A stretch of DNA of 64,000 nucleotides, from assembly GCF_039602135.1 (NCBI RefSeq), contig NZ_CP125942.1, positions 186,001 through 250,000 on the forward strand, given 5' to 3'. Shown in pieces: positions 46,337-55,267 of the stretch (position 1 is the stretch's first letter; every line of letters begins with the position of its first letter). This DNA comes from Glutamicibacter sp. B1 (GTDB lineage Bacteria; Actinomycetota; Actinomycetes; Actinomycetales; Micrococcaceae). The position numbers were made by a program, and so were the translations under genes. The notes beneath the pieces are model-generated. The model was given only the letters and a program-made list of their open reading frames with translations, ran no database searches and was not told where the DNA came from.

Positions 46337-47749
46337 ATGAGGTTTAGGGGAATATTGTTGGGCAAACAGCCGGTACGCGCCACTGACGTCGGGTCGGGCC
46401 TGAAGAAAACACTGACTCCGGCACAGATGTCCATGATCGCCCTGGGCAGTGCCATCGGCACCGGACTTTTTGCTGGCAGTAAGCTGGCCATCATGATGGC
46501 AGGGCCATCGGTCATCCTCAGTTACGTGATCGGTGGCGTGGTGGCGTTACTGGTGATGGGTGCGCTCGCCGAGATGACGGTCAAACAACCGGTGGCGGGA
46601 TCTTTCGGCGTTTACGCCGAACGTTATCTTGGTCGCTTTGCCGGTTACCTCACCAAGTATCTTTATTGGTCGGCGCTGATTTTTGCGGTAGGTACCGAAG
46701 TCAGTGCGGTGGGCGAATACATGCAGTATTGGTTCCCACAAATTTCGGGCCTTTGGTGGGTGGGCATTTTCTCTGCCGTCCTTCTGGCAGTGAATTTTTC
46801 CAGCGTGAAAGTTTTCGGAACCACGGAATACTGGTTCTCGGCGATCAAGGTTTTTGCGGTTCTTGCCTTCATTATCATTGCGCTGTGGCTGGTCTTCCAC
46901 AATCCGCACGATCAGTTTGGGGTGCATAACTACAGCGCAGAGGGTGGTTTCTTCGCCAACGGACTATTCGGTACGTGGAGTGCGGTGATCGTAGCGATCT
47001 TCTCTTATATGGGCATTGAGGCCATCTCGATCGCAGCTGCTGAAGCCCATAATCCGAAACTTGCGGTGCGCAAGGCCTTCAAGGTTTCTTTCCTGAGACT
47101 CTTGCTGTTTTACGTATTCACCATGGCGCTGATCCTGGCTGTAGCTCCAACCAGCGAATTGATCTCCGGCGGTTCACCTTTTGTGACCGTGATGTCCCAG
47201 GTAGGTATTCCTTTTGCTGATTCAGTGCTGAATTTTGTATTGATCATTGCTGCGCTATCGGCCATGAATGCCCAGCTGTATGCCGCTACTCGGATGCTGC
47301 ATTCCCTGGCTGATGCAGGTCACGCACCACACATGGCACATCGAACTAACCGCGCAGGAGCACCGGTCCATGCGGTATGGATGTCCGCCGGAGGTATCGC
47401 CGTGGCTGCGATTGTTTACGCGCTGGTGCCTGAGGGCGGGTTTGGCATCATGCTATCCCTAGCAACCTTTGGCGCCTTGGCTACCTGGCTCATGATCTTG
47501 TTGACCCATGTGTCTTTCAGGCGCAAAGTAAAGCAGGATCACGAGAGCCTAGAATTCAAGCTATTCGGGTATCCAGCAGCATCAATTGTTGGAGCGCTCC
47601 TGCTTGCCGCGCTGCTGGTGACCTCATTCTTTGTACCTCAATTCAAGTACACGCTGATTTTCGGAGTGCCCTTCGTTGCAGTGATGTCGCTACTGTACTG
47701 GCTGGTTTTCGCTACCAAGAAGCAGCACTCTGGCAAGGACACCGTTTAG
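46337..47749 (+). CDS. APC-family amino acid permease
   Basis: A permease of about 470 aa with twelve hydrophobic segments, of the amino acid transporter family (GABA permease/AroP/CycA-like): MSMIALGSAIGTGLFAGSK near residue 31, GALAEM near 73, FSYMGIEAISIAAAEAHNP near 220. Placed after kynureninase, it may import tryptophan, kynurenine or alanine. The start is uncertain: ATG 46337 has no ribosome site, whereas TTG codons at 46355/46358 follow TTAGGGGAA. Confidence 0.87.
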   Translation: MRFRGILLGKQPVRATDVGSGLKKTLTPAQMSMIALGSAIGTGLFAGSKLAIMMAGPSVILSYVIGGVVALLVMGALAEMTVKQPVAGSFGVYAERYLGRFAGYLTKYLYWSALIFAVGTEVSAVGEYMQYWFPQISGLWWVGIFSAVLLAVNFSSVKVFGTTEYWFSAIKVFAVLAFIIIALWLVFHNPHDQFGVHNYSAEGGFFANGLFGTWSAVIVAIFSYMGIEAISIAAAEAHNPKLAVRKAFKVSFLRLLLFYVFTMALILAVAPTSELISGGSPFVTVMSQVGIPFADSVLNFVLIIAALSAMNAQLYAATRMLHSLADAGHAPHMAHRTNRAGAPVHAVWMSAGGIAVAAIVYALVPEGGFGIMLSLATFGALATWLMILLTHVSFRRKVKQDHESLEFKLFGYPAASIVGALLLAALLVTSFFVPQFKYTLIFGVPFVAVMSLLYWLVFATKKQHSGKDTV

Positions 47750-48168
47750 GGGTGGCGTAATCGGAAGAAGGACGTTCCAGCAATTTCGTGGGCCCGAGGA
47801 ACCAACAGGATTTTCAGGTGTGCGTTGAATTCTGCGTCGTTGACGGTTGCCGGATCTAAAACCTTATCCAACAGTTCTGGCTGTTCTGGTTCTAGATTCC
47901 ACAGCTGTCCGTCAGCTGCAATGGTCAATTGACCGGTGGTGCGATCTTTCCAAAAGCGTGCGCTGATCCAGTCTGAGCTGAAGCGTGCAGAATTTTGGGG
48001 GAGTGCTAGTGGTTCTTGGGTAGAGCTTTGCATGGCAGCTAGGACCTTTTCACTTGTTGTTCTTGCCTGTGACGCTCTTGCATCCGAGGCCGCTTCTTCA
48101 TCCGAACCACCCGCCGTACAACTGTGGGGTTGGTGTCTGATCAGTCGGAGCTTTGCTGAAACCACCAT
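47746..48168 (-). CDS. hypothetical protein with lipoprotein-like N-terminus
   Basis: An open frame of 140 aa. The stretch SCTAGGSDEEAASDARA near residue 17 looks like the start of a mature lipoprotein, but the sixteen residues before it (MVVSAKLRLIRHQPHS) are too polar for a signal peptide. The C-terminal half (FSSDWISARFWKDRTTGQLTIAADGQLWNLEP, then FNAHLKILLVPRAHEIAGTSFFRLR) reads as a small folded domain without a known family. It may be a lipoprotein gene with a damaged 5' end or a shorter cytoplasmic protein. It overlaps the permease stop by four bases. Confidence 0.5.
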   Translation of the reverse strand: MVVSAKLRLIRHQPHSCTAGGSDEEAASDARASQARTTSEKVLAAMQSSTQEPLALPQNSARFSSDWISARFWKDRTTGQLTIAADGQLWNLEPEQPELLDKVLDPATVNDAEFNAHLKILLVPRAHEIAGTSFFRLRHP

Positions 48169-48377
48169 TTGGTGGTGTCAGCGATCAGAACTCGTGAAGT
48201 TGATTTCATGCTACAAAAACTTTGATGGGGGCTCAACGTTTTTCCTATGTCATGCAATGTGAGTTCATCTTTGCTTAGTGTTACCCGGCGTTGGTTGGCA
48301 GAGGAGAAACTGCACCGGCACTAAGATCGTAGGGTGCCAACTAGTTGGCTGACGCAAAGATTCTTCAAGGAGCGATA

Positions 48378-49001
48378 GTGGCCAAATTGTATTTCCGCTA
48401 CGGTGCAATGAACTCTGGCAAGTCCACGAGTTTGCTTCAGGCTGCTTTTAACTATGAAGAACGTGGCCAGCGAATCCTTTTGGCTAAACCCGGCATTGAT
48501 ACCAAGGGTGAAAACTCGATTGTTTCACGGCTGGGGATCGAGCGTATTGTCGATTTCACCATCAGCCCCGAGGATAACGTTCGCGAGCAATTCGCCGTAC
48601 AAAGTTCGGGAGATGACCCAGAAGCGCTAGTGACTCACGTGGATGCACCACCTGTGGCGTGCCTTTTGGTGGATGAAGCGCAATTCCTGACCCGCGAGCA
48701 GGTCGATGATCTTTTGCGCATCGCCGTATTGGATAACGTGCCGGTGCTGGCCTACGGAATCCGCACAGATTTCCGCACGCACGCATTCCCTGGTTCAGCT
48801 CGTCTAATGGAGCTTTCCCACTCTTTGGAAGAGCTGAAGACCATTTGCCGGTGCGGACGCAAGGCCATGTTTAATACCCGGCGGATTGGTGACACCGTAG
48901 TTTTTGATGGTGATCAGGTTGCCATCGATGGCGAAGACGTTTGGTACGAATCGCTGTGCGCCTCGTGCTACCTCGAAGCTTCCGGCGGAAAACTGAGCTA
49001 G
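48378..49001 (+). CDS. tdk: thymidine kinase
   Basis: A 207-aa type II thymidine kinase of the salvage pathway. P-loop GAMNSGKST near residue 9, Walker-B-like LLVDEAQFL near 92, the YGIRTDFRTHAFPGS lasso region near 118, and a zinc site from CRCGRK and CASC. GTG 48378 is chosen because AAGGAG lies five bases upstream; the frame open to 48345 has no such site. No other nucleotide gene is nearby. Confidence 0.94.
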   Translation: MAKLYFRYGAMNSGKSTSLLQAAFNYEERGQRILLAKPGIDTKGENSIVSRLGIERIVDFTISPEDNVREQFAVQSSGDDPEALVTHVDAPPVACLLVDEAQFLTREQVDDLLRIAVLDNVPVLAYGIRTDFRTHAFPGSARLMELSHSLEELKTICRCGRKAMFNTRRIGDTVVFDGDQVAIDGEDVWYESLCASCYLEASGGKLS

Positions 49002-49074
49002 TTCGCTATTATCCCCAAGTCACGAATCGATCACATCGATTACCTAATGACGAATCGTGTGCCAGACTCGGTAC

Positions 49075-49518
49075 ATGAGGATTCCGGTTGGGTTATCTAT
49101 GGCCGCTATAGCCTTGCTGATGCTTTCTGCATGCGCGGGATTGATGCCGGATGGACAGCACGGATCTCAAGATATATTCGAAAGATCCAGAAATTCCGAT
49201 CGGGCGCCGTCGGCTTTCCACGATGATGTTCCACGTGATTCTTGTGGCGAACTAACCCTTACTCAGGGGGAACAGATAGCGGCTGAAGCTCTTGACTGCA
49301 TGGACGCTGCAGTAGGTAAGCGCAATGTCGAGTTGGCTGTTTCATCGCCAACTACTGAAGGGGAGCCGATCATAGTGTTTTACCGTACGAGTACGAATTC
49401 CGACGGTGTTGAGATTTTCGTCAACGGCGAGTACGACAAATTCGGTTCCAGGGACTGGTCTCATTCCGTGTGCCCAAAAACGATGACCCGCGTAGCCCTT
49501 GAGGGGTGCCAGGACTAA
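49075..49518 (+). CDS. small lipoprotein of unknown function
   Basis: A 147-aa exported lipoprotein: signal MRIPVGLSMAAIALLMLSAC with lipobox LSAC and Cys20. The mature part contains four more Cys (DSCGELT, EALDCMDAAVG, HSVCPKT, EGCQD), which could form two disulfides. No known domain. ATG 49075 is taken over 49057 for its better signal peptide. A 7-bp dyad AATCGAT-CAC-ATCGATT lies at 49025-49041, upstream of it. Confidence 0.8.
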   Translation: MRIPVGLSMAAIALLMLSACAGLMPDGQHGSQDIFERSRNSDRAPSAFHDDVPRDSCGELTLTQGEQIAAEALDCMDAAVGKRNVELAVSSPTTEGEPIIVFYRTSTNSDGVEIFVNGEYDKFGSRDWSHSVCPKTMTRVALEGCQD

Positions 49519-49586
49519 TAACTTCCTGATGCAGCTCACCGCAAACCAATCATTAGAACCGTGAATAAGTCGAAGGAAACCAAAAA

Positions 49587-49775
49587 TTGATCGCAGCTTC
49601 AGTAATTAGTTTGATCTTGGCCCTATTGTTCATCGGTGTATTCGAATGGGAACGTCAGGACAGAAAGAAAACCGGTTCCAAAGAGGACAAGTTCTTTGGC
49701 AATTGGGCGCTTGTAGCCTTCTGGATCTGCGCATTTTTCTTTGTGGTTTTTGCCCTTGGAGCGCTGAACGAGTGA
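49587..49775 (+). CDS. small two-pass membrane protein
   Basis: A 62-aa protein with hydrophobic segments at about residues 3-19 and 40-58 and a charged loop between (EWERQDRKKTGSKEDK). The TTG start at 49587 follows GAAGGAAA by several bases. It lies 68 bases after the lipoprotein gene on the same strand. No family recognised. Confidence 0.5.
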   Translation: MIAASVISLILALLFIGVFEWERQDRKKTGSKEDKFFGNWALVAFWICAFFFVVFALGALNE

Positions 49776-49899
49776 CCCGAGTGGTGGAATCACCCTTGGA
49801 TTATTCGTTCGATGTTCGATACAGCTAGCTCATCGCGGATGCTTGAGATAGCGAAACCCCTTGTACGGCGGCAGTCGTCGAGACCGCGTAACTGATTTG

Positions 49900-50433
49900 T
49901 TAGTTAACCAGTCCAGCAACAGCACGTTGTAGAGCCCAGTCGAATCCGTCGGATATCGGTGAATCAACATCCAATTGCACTAGGTTCTGACGGAAGGCGA
50001 CAGAGCCCAGAATGTGGTTGAGCAGGAGTTGCTGACCGTGGCGAGCATTCTCGGAAGACAGCCCGGCAGCTTCCAGTAGCTCACGCAATTGCAGTACCGG
50101 GGCCAACTCGGTGGCCTGCATGGCCGTGGCAACCTCAATGACTTCGGGGCTGTCCTGGATAGGCAACAATGCTAGGTACAAATTTCGGGCTAGCTGAAGG
50201 ATGGCGTCAGCAGGTGCGTTGAATTCTTCGGCTTTGACCGAGAGCTGCGGGGTGTTCAGTAGCTTGGCTGCCACCTGGGCGAGCAATTCCTGCTTATTCT
50301 TCACATGCCAGTAAAGAGCACCAACTTGAACATCAAGTTCCTTGGCCAAGCGACGCATCGACAAGTCAGCTAACCCGAACTGTTGCAGGATGTCGACCGC
50401 GGTATCCACGACCGTTAACTGAGTCAATGCCAT
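49900..50433 (-). CDS. TetR family transcriptional regulator
   Basis: A 177-aa regulator with helix-turn-helix TAVDILQQFGLADLSMRRLAKELDVQVGALYWHVKNKQELLAQVA (about residues 11-55), of the TetR/TetR_C subtype (the GALYWHVKNK signature). It follows the gamma-glutamyl hydrolase gene by 40 bases on the same strand, so the two are probably co-transcribed. Confidence 0.87.
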   Translation of the reverse strand: MALTQLTVVDTAVDILQQFGLADLSMRRLAKELDVQVGALYWHVKNKQELLAQVAAKLLNTPQLSVKAEEFNAPADAILQLARNLYLALLPIQDSPEVIEVATAMQATELAPVLQLRELLEAAGLSSENARHGQQLLLNHILGSVAFRQNLVQLDVDSPISDGFDWALQRAVAGLVN

Positions 50434-50473
50434 ATAAACAAGTCTAGCCTCAGGCGCATTAACTCTCTTGTTG

Positions 50474-51283
50474 TTAGCCGTTGATGAGTTCTGAAACTGA
50501 TCCTGAAATTTGCGTGCACTGTCCCTGTAGCCGGTTGATCAGCGTTCGGAGCTGAGTGGAGGCAGTGAGTGGGTGTTCTGGATGCCATTGCACGCCCGTG
50601 ACCGGCGCAGACTCGTGAACGACGGCTTCAATGATGTCATCGGTGGACATGGCCGCGATCTGCAGACCCTCACCCAGCTCATGAATTGCCTGGTGGTGCG
50701 TGCACTTGTGGCTCTCCTTAGCCGACAGGTCCTCTGCAAGCTCGGCAGTGATCGAATCGAACCGGGTATCCATAAAGGGATCGTTGCCTGTGCCGCGATG
50801 GGCATCGGCATTATCTAGATGCTGGATCAGGGTGCCGCCCAATGCAACGTTGATCAGTTGCAGGCCACGACAAATTCCAAGCAGTGGGGTCTTGGTCGTG
50901 ATGGCATGTTGAATGGCGGCTATCTGGTTTCGGTCCGAAGCTACCTCGTGATGGCCCGCGCCAGGGTAGGACAAGGAACCTGCATAAAGTGATGGTTCAA
51001 CATCTTCCCCGCCCATGATCAGCACAGCATCTGAAGCATCCACAATTTGGAGCATCTGCTCGATACTCAAATCATTGCACGGAATCAGCGATGCATTGTG
51101 TCCGGCATCGATGATCTGACCGATCGTATTCTCGTTGAGCTCATCAAGTTCATTCTGGAATTGTGGGTTGTGGGCACGGGACTCGCGAATGTGCAGGACC
51201 GTGAATTCTAAAGGTGCCAAGACCAGCTCCAACTGTTGCATTCGGGTCTGAAGAACTGACCCGTGAAGGTTGATATGACTCAT
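50474..51283 (-). CDS. gamma-glutamyl-gamma-aminobutyrate hydrolase-like (PuuD/C26)
   Basis: A 269-aa class I glutamine-amidotransferase-fold hydrolase. The catalytic Cys is in LLGICRGLQLINVALGG near residue 138, the His/Glu in QWHPEHP near 238, with GGEDVEPSLYAG near 92 and HHQAIHELGEGL near 197 typical of the PuuD group that releases GABA from gamma-glutamyl-GABA. It fits with nearby nitrogen-scavenging genes. The usual puu partners are not in the window. Confidence 0.85.
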   Translation of the reverse strand: MSHINLHGSVLQTRMQQLELVLAPLEFTVLHIRESRAHNPQFQNELDELNENTIGQIIDAGHNASLIPCNDLSIEQMLQIVDASDAVLIMGGEDVEPSLYAGSLSYPGAGHHEVASDRNQIAAIQHAITTKTPLLGICRGLQLINVALGGTLIQHLDNADAHRGTGNDPFMDTRFDSITAELAEDLSAKESHKCTHHQAIHELGEGLQIAAMSTDDIIEAVVHESAPVTGVQWHPEHPLTASTQLRTLINRLQGQCTQISGSVSELING

Positions 51284-51596
51284 CCTATGGGGTTCGGATT
51301 TCTGAGTTGAATCAGAGATGTTTCCTACTTATTTCTACAAGTTCATCTATAGCGACTCGCTAATAAAGCCACGTCGGAACCTAATAATTGCCATTCAGAT
51401 TATCGGTGGTGGCTTGTTTGGCCAACAATAAGTCAGCTGATGACCGGCCTTTTACAAAGAATTCACACGAGCGATATTTGGCCTGTGAAATGAAACATTG
51501 CGTTGCTTATTGGAAACGGATCGGAAAGCGAAGCGGAATGTTGCGTCGATAGTTTGATGTTGCTCGCAAACACAAACTTCGAAAGGGGCGCCCATC
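51284..51596. other. 313-base intergenic region before amt
   Basis: Between divergent genes, no open frame of note. It should hold the promoters of the gamma-glutamyl hydrolase and ammonium transporter genes. A candidate nitrogen-control site is given separately. Confidence 0.6.
51492..51517 (+). promoter_or_regulatory. candidate GlnR-type nitrogen control site
   Basis: Two GAAAC boxes start 21 bases apart, and the second is preceded by GTTGC-N6, close to the GTNAC-N6-GAAAC consensus of actinobacterial GlnR with one mismatch. It lies 80 bases before amt. Spacing is one base short of the model. Confidence 0.35.
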
Positions 51597-52835
51597 ATGG
51601 AAGCCGCTGACATGGCATGGCTCCTGGCGGCATTCGCCATGGTCCTGCTGATGTTCCCAGGACTGGCAATGCTCTACGGTGGCATGCTTAACGGACGCAA
51701 CGTCCTCAACATGATGCTGATGGTGCTCAGTGCACTGGCTGTGACCGGCGTTGTCTACGTCGTTATCGGCCACGGATTGGTGCTCGGTGATTCGCTTGGG
51801 GGCGCAGGCATCATCGGTAATCCCTTCGAGTACTCTTTCTTCTCCGACTTCATGACCGACGATGATGCAGGCGGAACCTTCTGGGGTGCGTTCTACATTC
51901 TCTTCGCCGCCATTTCCGTGGCACTGGTGGCCTCCGGCGCTGCCGGCCGTATGAAGTTCGGCGCGTGGCTGGTCTTCGTGGCTTTGTGGATCATCCTGGT
52001 CTACTGCCCACTGGGACACTGGGTCTTCGCACTTGATAATCCAGAAACTGGCACGGTGGGTGGCTGGATGCGCAACAAGTTGGGCTTCCACGACTTCGCT
52101 GGTGGCACCGCGGTACACATGAACGCTGGTGCTGCAGGCTTGGCACTGGCCGTGGTCTTGGGCAAGCGCAAGATGAGCCCAGGACGTCCACATAACTTGC
52201 CGCTCATGATGATCGGCGTGGGTTTGATCGCTACTGGTTGGATGGGGTTCAACGGCGGCACCGCCGGTGGCGCGAACTTCATGGCTCAGTACGTCATTCT
52301 CACCACTTTGCTGGCCCTGTGTGGTGGCATGCTGGGGTTCATCACGATTGAACGTATTCGTGATGGGCATGCCACCATGCTGGGTTTGGGTACCGGTGCT
52401 ATCGCCGGAATGGTTGGCATCACCCCGGTAGCCGACGCGGTAGGGCCGATCGGGGCTCTGATGGTGGGCTTCCTTGCCGCAGCTGCGGCTGCGTGGGCCA
52501 TTACTTGGAAGCGTCGTCACCAGATTGATGACTCGCTGGATGTCTTTGCAGTGCACGGCATTGCCGGTATTACCGGCTCGCTGTTTGCGACCTTCTTCGC
52601 GAATCCGCAGGCTCCGGGCGACATGGCTGGCATCTTCTTTGGTGGAGATTTCGCTGAGTTGGGTCACGAGCTGATCGCGATTGCCGCCACCTTGGTTTAC
52701 AGCTTCACGATGACTTTCATCATCGCCTGGGTGATGAACAAGATTTCTCCAATCCGTGTCAGCGAAGCGGAAGAAGAGGCTGGGTTGGACAATTCCATTC
52801 ATGCCGAATCCGCCTATGACAGCCGTCAATTCTAG
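51597..52835 (+). CDS. amt: ammonium transporter
   Basis: A 412-aa Amt/MEP channel with eleven membrane segments. Landmarks: MFPGLAMLYGGM near residue 18, a Trp-rich WIILVYCPLGHW near 135, DFAGGTAVHMNAGAAGLAL with the first pore His near 168, GFNGGTAGGAN near 218, and VHGIAGITGSLFATFF with the second pore His near 318. Ammonium uptake across the cytoplasmic membrane. GAAAGGGG precedes ATG. The next gene encodes its P-II regulator, 24 bases on. Confidence 0.95.
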   Translation: MEAADMAWLLAAFAMVLLMFPGLAMLYGGMLNGRNVLNMMLMVLSALAVTGVVYVVIGHGLVLGDSLGGAGIIGNPFEYSFFSDFMTDDDAGGTFWGAFYILFAAISVALVASGAAGRMKFGAWLVFVALWIILVYCPLGHWVFALDNPETGTVGGWMRNKLGFHDFAGGTAVHMNAGAAGLALAVVLGKRKMSPGRPHNLPLMMIGVGLIATGWMGFNGGTAGGANFMAQYVILTTLLALCGGMLGFITIERIRDGHATMLGLGTGAIAGMVGITPVADAVGPIGALMVGFLAAAAAAWAITWKRRHQIDDSLDVFAVHGIAGITGSLFATFFANPQAPGDMAGIFFGGDFAELGHELIAIAATLVYSFTMTFIIAWVMNKISPIRVSEAEEEAGLDNSIHAESAYDSRQF

Positions 52836-52859
52836 CGGCCTGCACAGAAAGGCTCTGCC

Positions 52860-53207
52860 ATGAAACTTATTACCGCAGTGATCAAGCCCATCAGGCTCGA
52901 ATCCCTCTGTTCCGCATTGGAGAAGGCCGGCTTCTCGGGGGTGACCGCCACCGAAGTTCAGGGGCGTGGCGCCCAGGGCGGGCGTACCGAGTACTACCGC
53001 GGACAAGAATTCTCCGTCATGTTCCGGACCAAGATCCGGTTGGAACTTTTGGTCTCAGAATCAGATTTGGAACGTGCACTGGAGATTATTCTCAGCACCG
53101 CAAAAACCGGTGAGAACGGGGAAATCGGCGACGGGAAGGTCTGGGTTTCCTCTTTGGAACAGATCATTCGCGTACGTACCGGTGAAACCGGCGAATCAGC
53201 CATCTAA
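52860..53207 (+). CDS. glnK: P-II family nitrogen regulatory protein
   Basis: A 115-aa P-II protein that binds Amt and signals nitrogen and energy status. The N-terminal MKLITAVIKPIRLESLCSAL, the T-loop GAQGGRTEYYRGQEFSV (with the modifiable Tyr near residue 51) and the B-loop TGENGEIGDGKVWVSSLEQIIRVRTGE are all present. Operonic with amt. In Actinobacteria the T-loop Tyr is usually adenylylated; the modifying enzyme is not in the window. Confidence 0.95.
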   Translation: MKLITAVIKPIRLESLCSALEKAGFSGVTATEVQGRGAQGGRTEYYRGQEFSVMFRTKIRLELLVSESDLERALEIILSTAKTGENGEIGDGKVWVSSLEQIIRVRTGETGESAI

Positions 53208-53245
53208 GTTTGAACGTTTAGCAGAATCCAATGAAGGAGCTCCAT

Positions 53246-54376
53246 ATGACTACTATCAATTTCCGCTACCTCAGCGAACAGGACATGATCGCCGCAGGTG
53301 TCACCGACATCGCCCGTTGCACCGACGTGATGGAAGAAGCGCTCATCCTGTTGCGCAACGGGGACTATCGGATGGCCGGAGAGAACGGCAACTCGCACGG
53401 CGCGATGATCACGTTCCCGCAGACCCCAGTCCATGAAGGTATGCCAAGTGATGGTCCGGACCGTCGTTTCATGGCCATGCCGGCCTACCTCGGTGGCCGC
53501 TTCGGGACCACGGGCGTGAAGTGGTACGGCTCGAACACGGAGAACCGCGCCAAAGGTCAGCCGCGTTCCATTCACCTATTTACCCTGAACGACACCGACA
53601 CCGGTGCACCGATGGCAGTAATGAGCGCGAACCTACTCAGCGCGTACCGCACCGGAGCTGTTCCTGGCGTGGGCGTGAAACACCTGGCCAAGCAGGATGC
53701 CAAGGTTGCTGCTGTGGTTGGTCCTGGCGTCATCGCCAAGTCAGTCATTGATGCCACGCTGTCGCTGCGTCCGAGCATCGATACGGTGACTATCAAGGGC
53801 CGCTCGGCCAAAGGCGTGGAAACATTCGCCAACTATGTCAAAGAGAACTTCCCACAGGTGACTTCGGTGGTAGCTGCCGAAACCGTTGAAGAAGCGATCA
53901 AGGATGCGGATGTCATCATGGCGACCACCAGCACCGACATCAAGGGTTCCGAGGCTTTCCCCTACTTCCCAACTGCCGCGATCAAGCCGGGTGCACTCTT
54001 GCTACTGCCTGCGGCTGCTCGCTTTGATGATGATTTTGTTATCAACGATGCTCGCCTCATCTTGGACGCTCGTGGCCTGTACGATGCATGGGCTGAGGAA
54101 TATGGAACCCAGGCATACCAGCTTCTGGGAATTCCGGGCACCCACTTCCACGACTTGATGCGTGAGGGGAAACTGCCAGAATCCAAGCTCGAAGAGATCG
54201 CGGATGTTGCCACTGGCAAGATTCCGGCTCGCCGCAACGATGAGGAAATCATCCTTTACTCGGTGGGTGGCATGCCGATTGAAGACGTGGCCTGGGCTAC
54301 CGATTTGTACCAGTCGGCCGAGGAGAAGAATATCGGCCAGGTATTGAACCTGTGGGAGACCCCGGTCCTCGCATAA
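53246..54376 (+). CDS. ornithine cyclodeaminase/mu-crystallin family; tyramine oxidase subunit B-like
   Basis: A 376-aa protein with the ornithine cyclodeaminase/mu-crystallin fold: RRFMAMPAYLGGRFGTTGVKWYGSN near residue 78, LLSAYRTGAVPGVGVKHLA near 126, and an NAD-binding GPGVIAKSV near 152. The sequence resembles the proteins annotated as tyramine oxidase subunit B rather than proline-forming cyclodeaminases. Start ATG 53246 is set by AAGGAG seven bases upstream, instead of 53231. It follows glnK by 38 bases, which suggests that it frees nitrogen from amines or imines when ammonium is scarce. The biochemical role is not certain. Confidence 0.8.
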   Translation: MTTINFRYLSEQDMIAAGVTDIARCTDVMEEALILLRNGDYRMAGENGNSHGAMITFPQTPVHEGMPSDGPDRRFMAMPAYLGGRFGTTGVKWYGSNTENRAKGQPRSIHLFTLNDTDTGAPMAVMSANLLSAYRTGAVPGVGVKHLAKQDAKVAAVVGPGVIAKSVIDATLSLRPSIDTVTIKGRSAKGVETFANYVKENFPQVTSVVAAETVEEAIKDADVIMATTSTDIKGSEAFPYFPTAAIKPGALLLLPAAARFDDDFVINDARLILDARGLYDAWAEEYGTQAYQLLGIPGTHFHDLMREGKLPESKLEEIADVATGKIPARRNDEEIILYSVGGMPIEDVAWATDLYQSAEEKNIGQVLNLWETPVLA

Positions 54377-54382
54377 TGACTT

Positions 54383-54402
54383 AGGTCCGGAGAACCGGAC
54401 CT
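54383..54402 (+). terminator. small hairpin after the amt operon
   Basis: AGGTCCGG/CCGGACCT with loop AGAA, seven bases after the stop. First of two stacked terminator-like hairpins. Confidence 0.6.
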
Positions 54403-54413
54403 TGATAAACGTG

Positions 54414-54453
54414 GATCCCCGAAAAGCGGAGTGTGGCCGCCTTTTCGGGGATC
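54414..54453 (+). terminator. main terminator after the amt operon
   Basis: A perfect 13-bp stem GATCCCCGAAAAG/CTTTTCGGGGATC with a 14-base loop, followed by T-rich TGCCATTTCTGTCTT. Confidence 0.78.
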
Positions 54454-54676
54454 TGCCATTTCTGTCTTAAGTCGCCTGAACTCTTGGTGCTAGCGCGGGG
54501 TATGGAATCGTACATGCGGCGAAAGGGCGTTTAGCCCGTCCAACGTGACGTCACAGTAGTGCATTTTCATAGGATTGTCGTCTTTATTATTGAAAATTTA
54601 GTGATGACTCCCGAAGGTTGCCCGTTTTGACGCTGGCCGTTTGACTAGACTATTTGCAACATGTGAGCATTCAATA

Positions 54677-55243
54677 ATGTTAATAAAAGCATCCAAAGTT
54701 TTAACTGCTTGCTTTGAGATTGTTGGATTGAGTATCACTAGTCTGACAGCAATCGCTGCCCCTTCATTCGCGGCTTCATCGTCAAGTAAACAGAAGGTGG
54801 ATGCTGCCCGTGAAATTGAGGAGACTGTGTCAGCTACTCTCGAATTCACCAGCACTCGCAATGGTCGAGTATATTTCGACGTTGAGAATGCGGAAGCTGT
54901 TGGTGCGGAACCATCGGTCATTGAGATAGGTCGATTACTGAACCAATACAGCGCAAGTCAAGCAAGTCCATCAGGTAATATCGCTACACGCGCAGGTATG
55001 CCGATTTGGGGAAACTGGTGTGGACCCGGTCATGGTGGAGGCATTGCCGTAGATACCCTCGACTCGCTATGTCGGACACACGACAAGTGCTACGGATCCC
55101 GCGGCTATTTCGCCTGTTCTTGCGACCGTGCACTTGTGTCAGGCATCCAGAAAAATGCATACAAAATGGGTGCAAAACAACGTGCGATGGCTAGTGCCGT
55201 CAGCGTTTATTTCACCTATTCCTTTTGCAACCCGTTCAAATAA
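54677..55243 (+). CDS. secreted phospholipase A2-like protein
   Basis: A 188-aa exported protein of the bacterial phospholipase A2 family. A signal peptide covers about the first 30 residues (ending AAPSFA-AS). The calcium loop appears as WGNWCGPGHGG near residue 113, the catalytic His-Asp pair in SLCRTHDKCYG near 129, and further Cys (FACSCDRAL, YSFCNPF) for disulfides. It would cleave the sn-2 ester of phospholipids outside the cell. The frame is open to 54641, but ATG 54677 gives the cleaner signal. Base composition is more A/T-rich than the surroundings, and the gene is flanked by A/T-rich spacer, suggesting recent gain. Confidence 0.83.
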   Translation: MLIKASKVLTACFEIVGLSITSLTAIAAPSFAASSSSKQKVDAAREIEETVSATLEFTSTRNGRVYFDVENAEAVGAEPSVIEIGRLLNQYSASQASPSGNIATRAGMPIWGNWCGPGHGGGIAVDTLDSLCRTHDKCYGSRGYFACSCDRALVSGIQKNAYKMGAKQRAMASAVSVYFTYSFCNPFK

Positions 55244-55267
55244 TCAACCAGATCCAAGAAGGCGAAA

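Noticed and set aside
51507..53006. 499-codon minus-strand frame opposite amt and glnK
   Set aside because: His/Gln/Glu-rich composition and complete overlap with two well-supported conserved genes mark it as a shadow.
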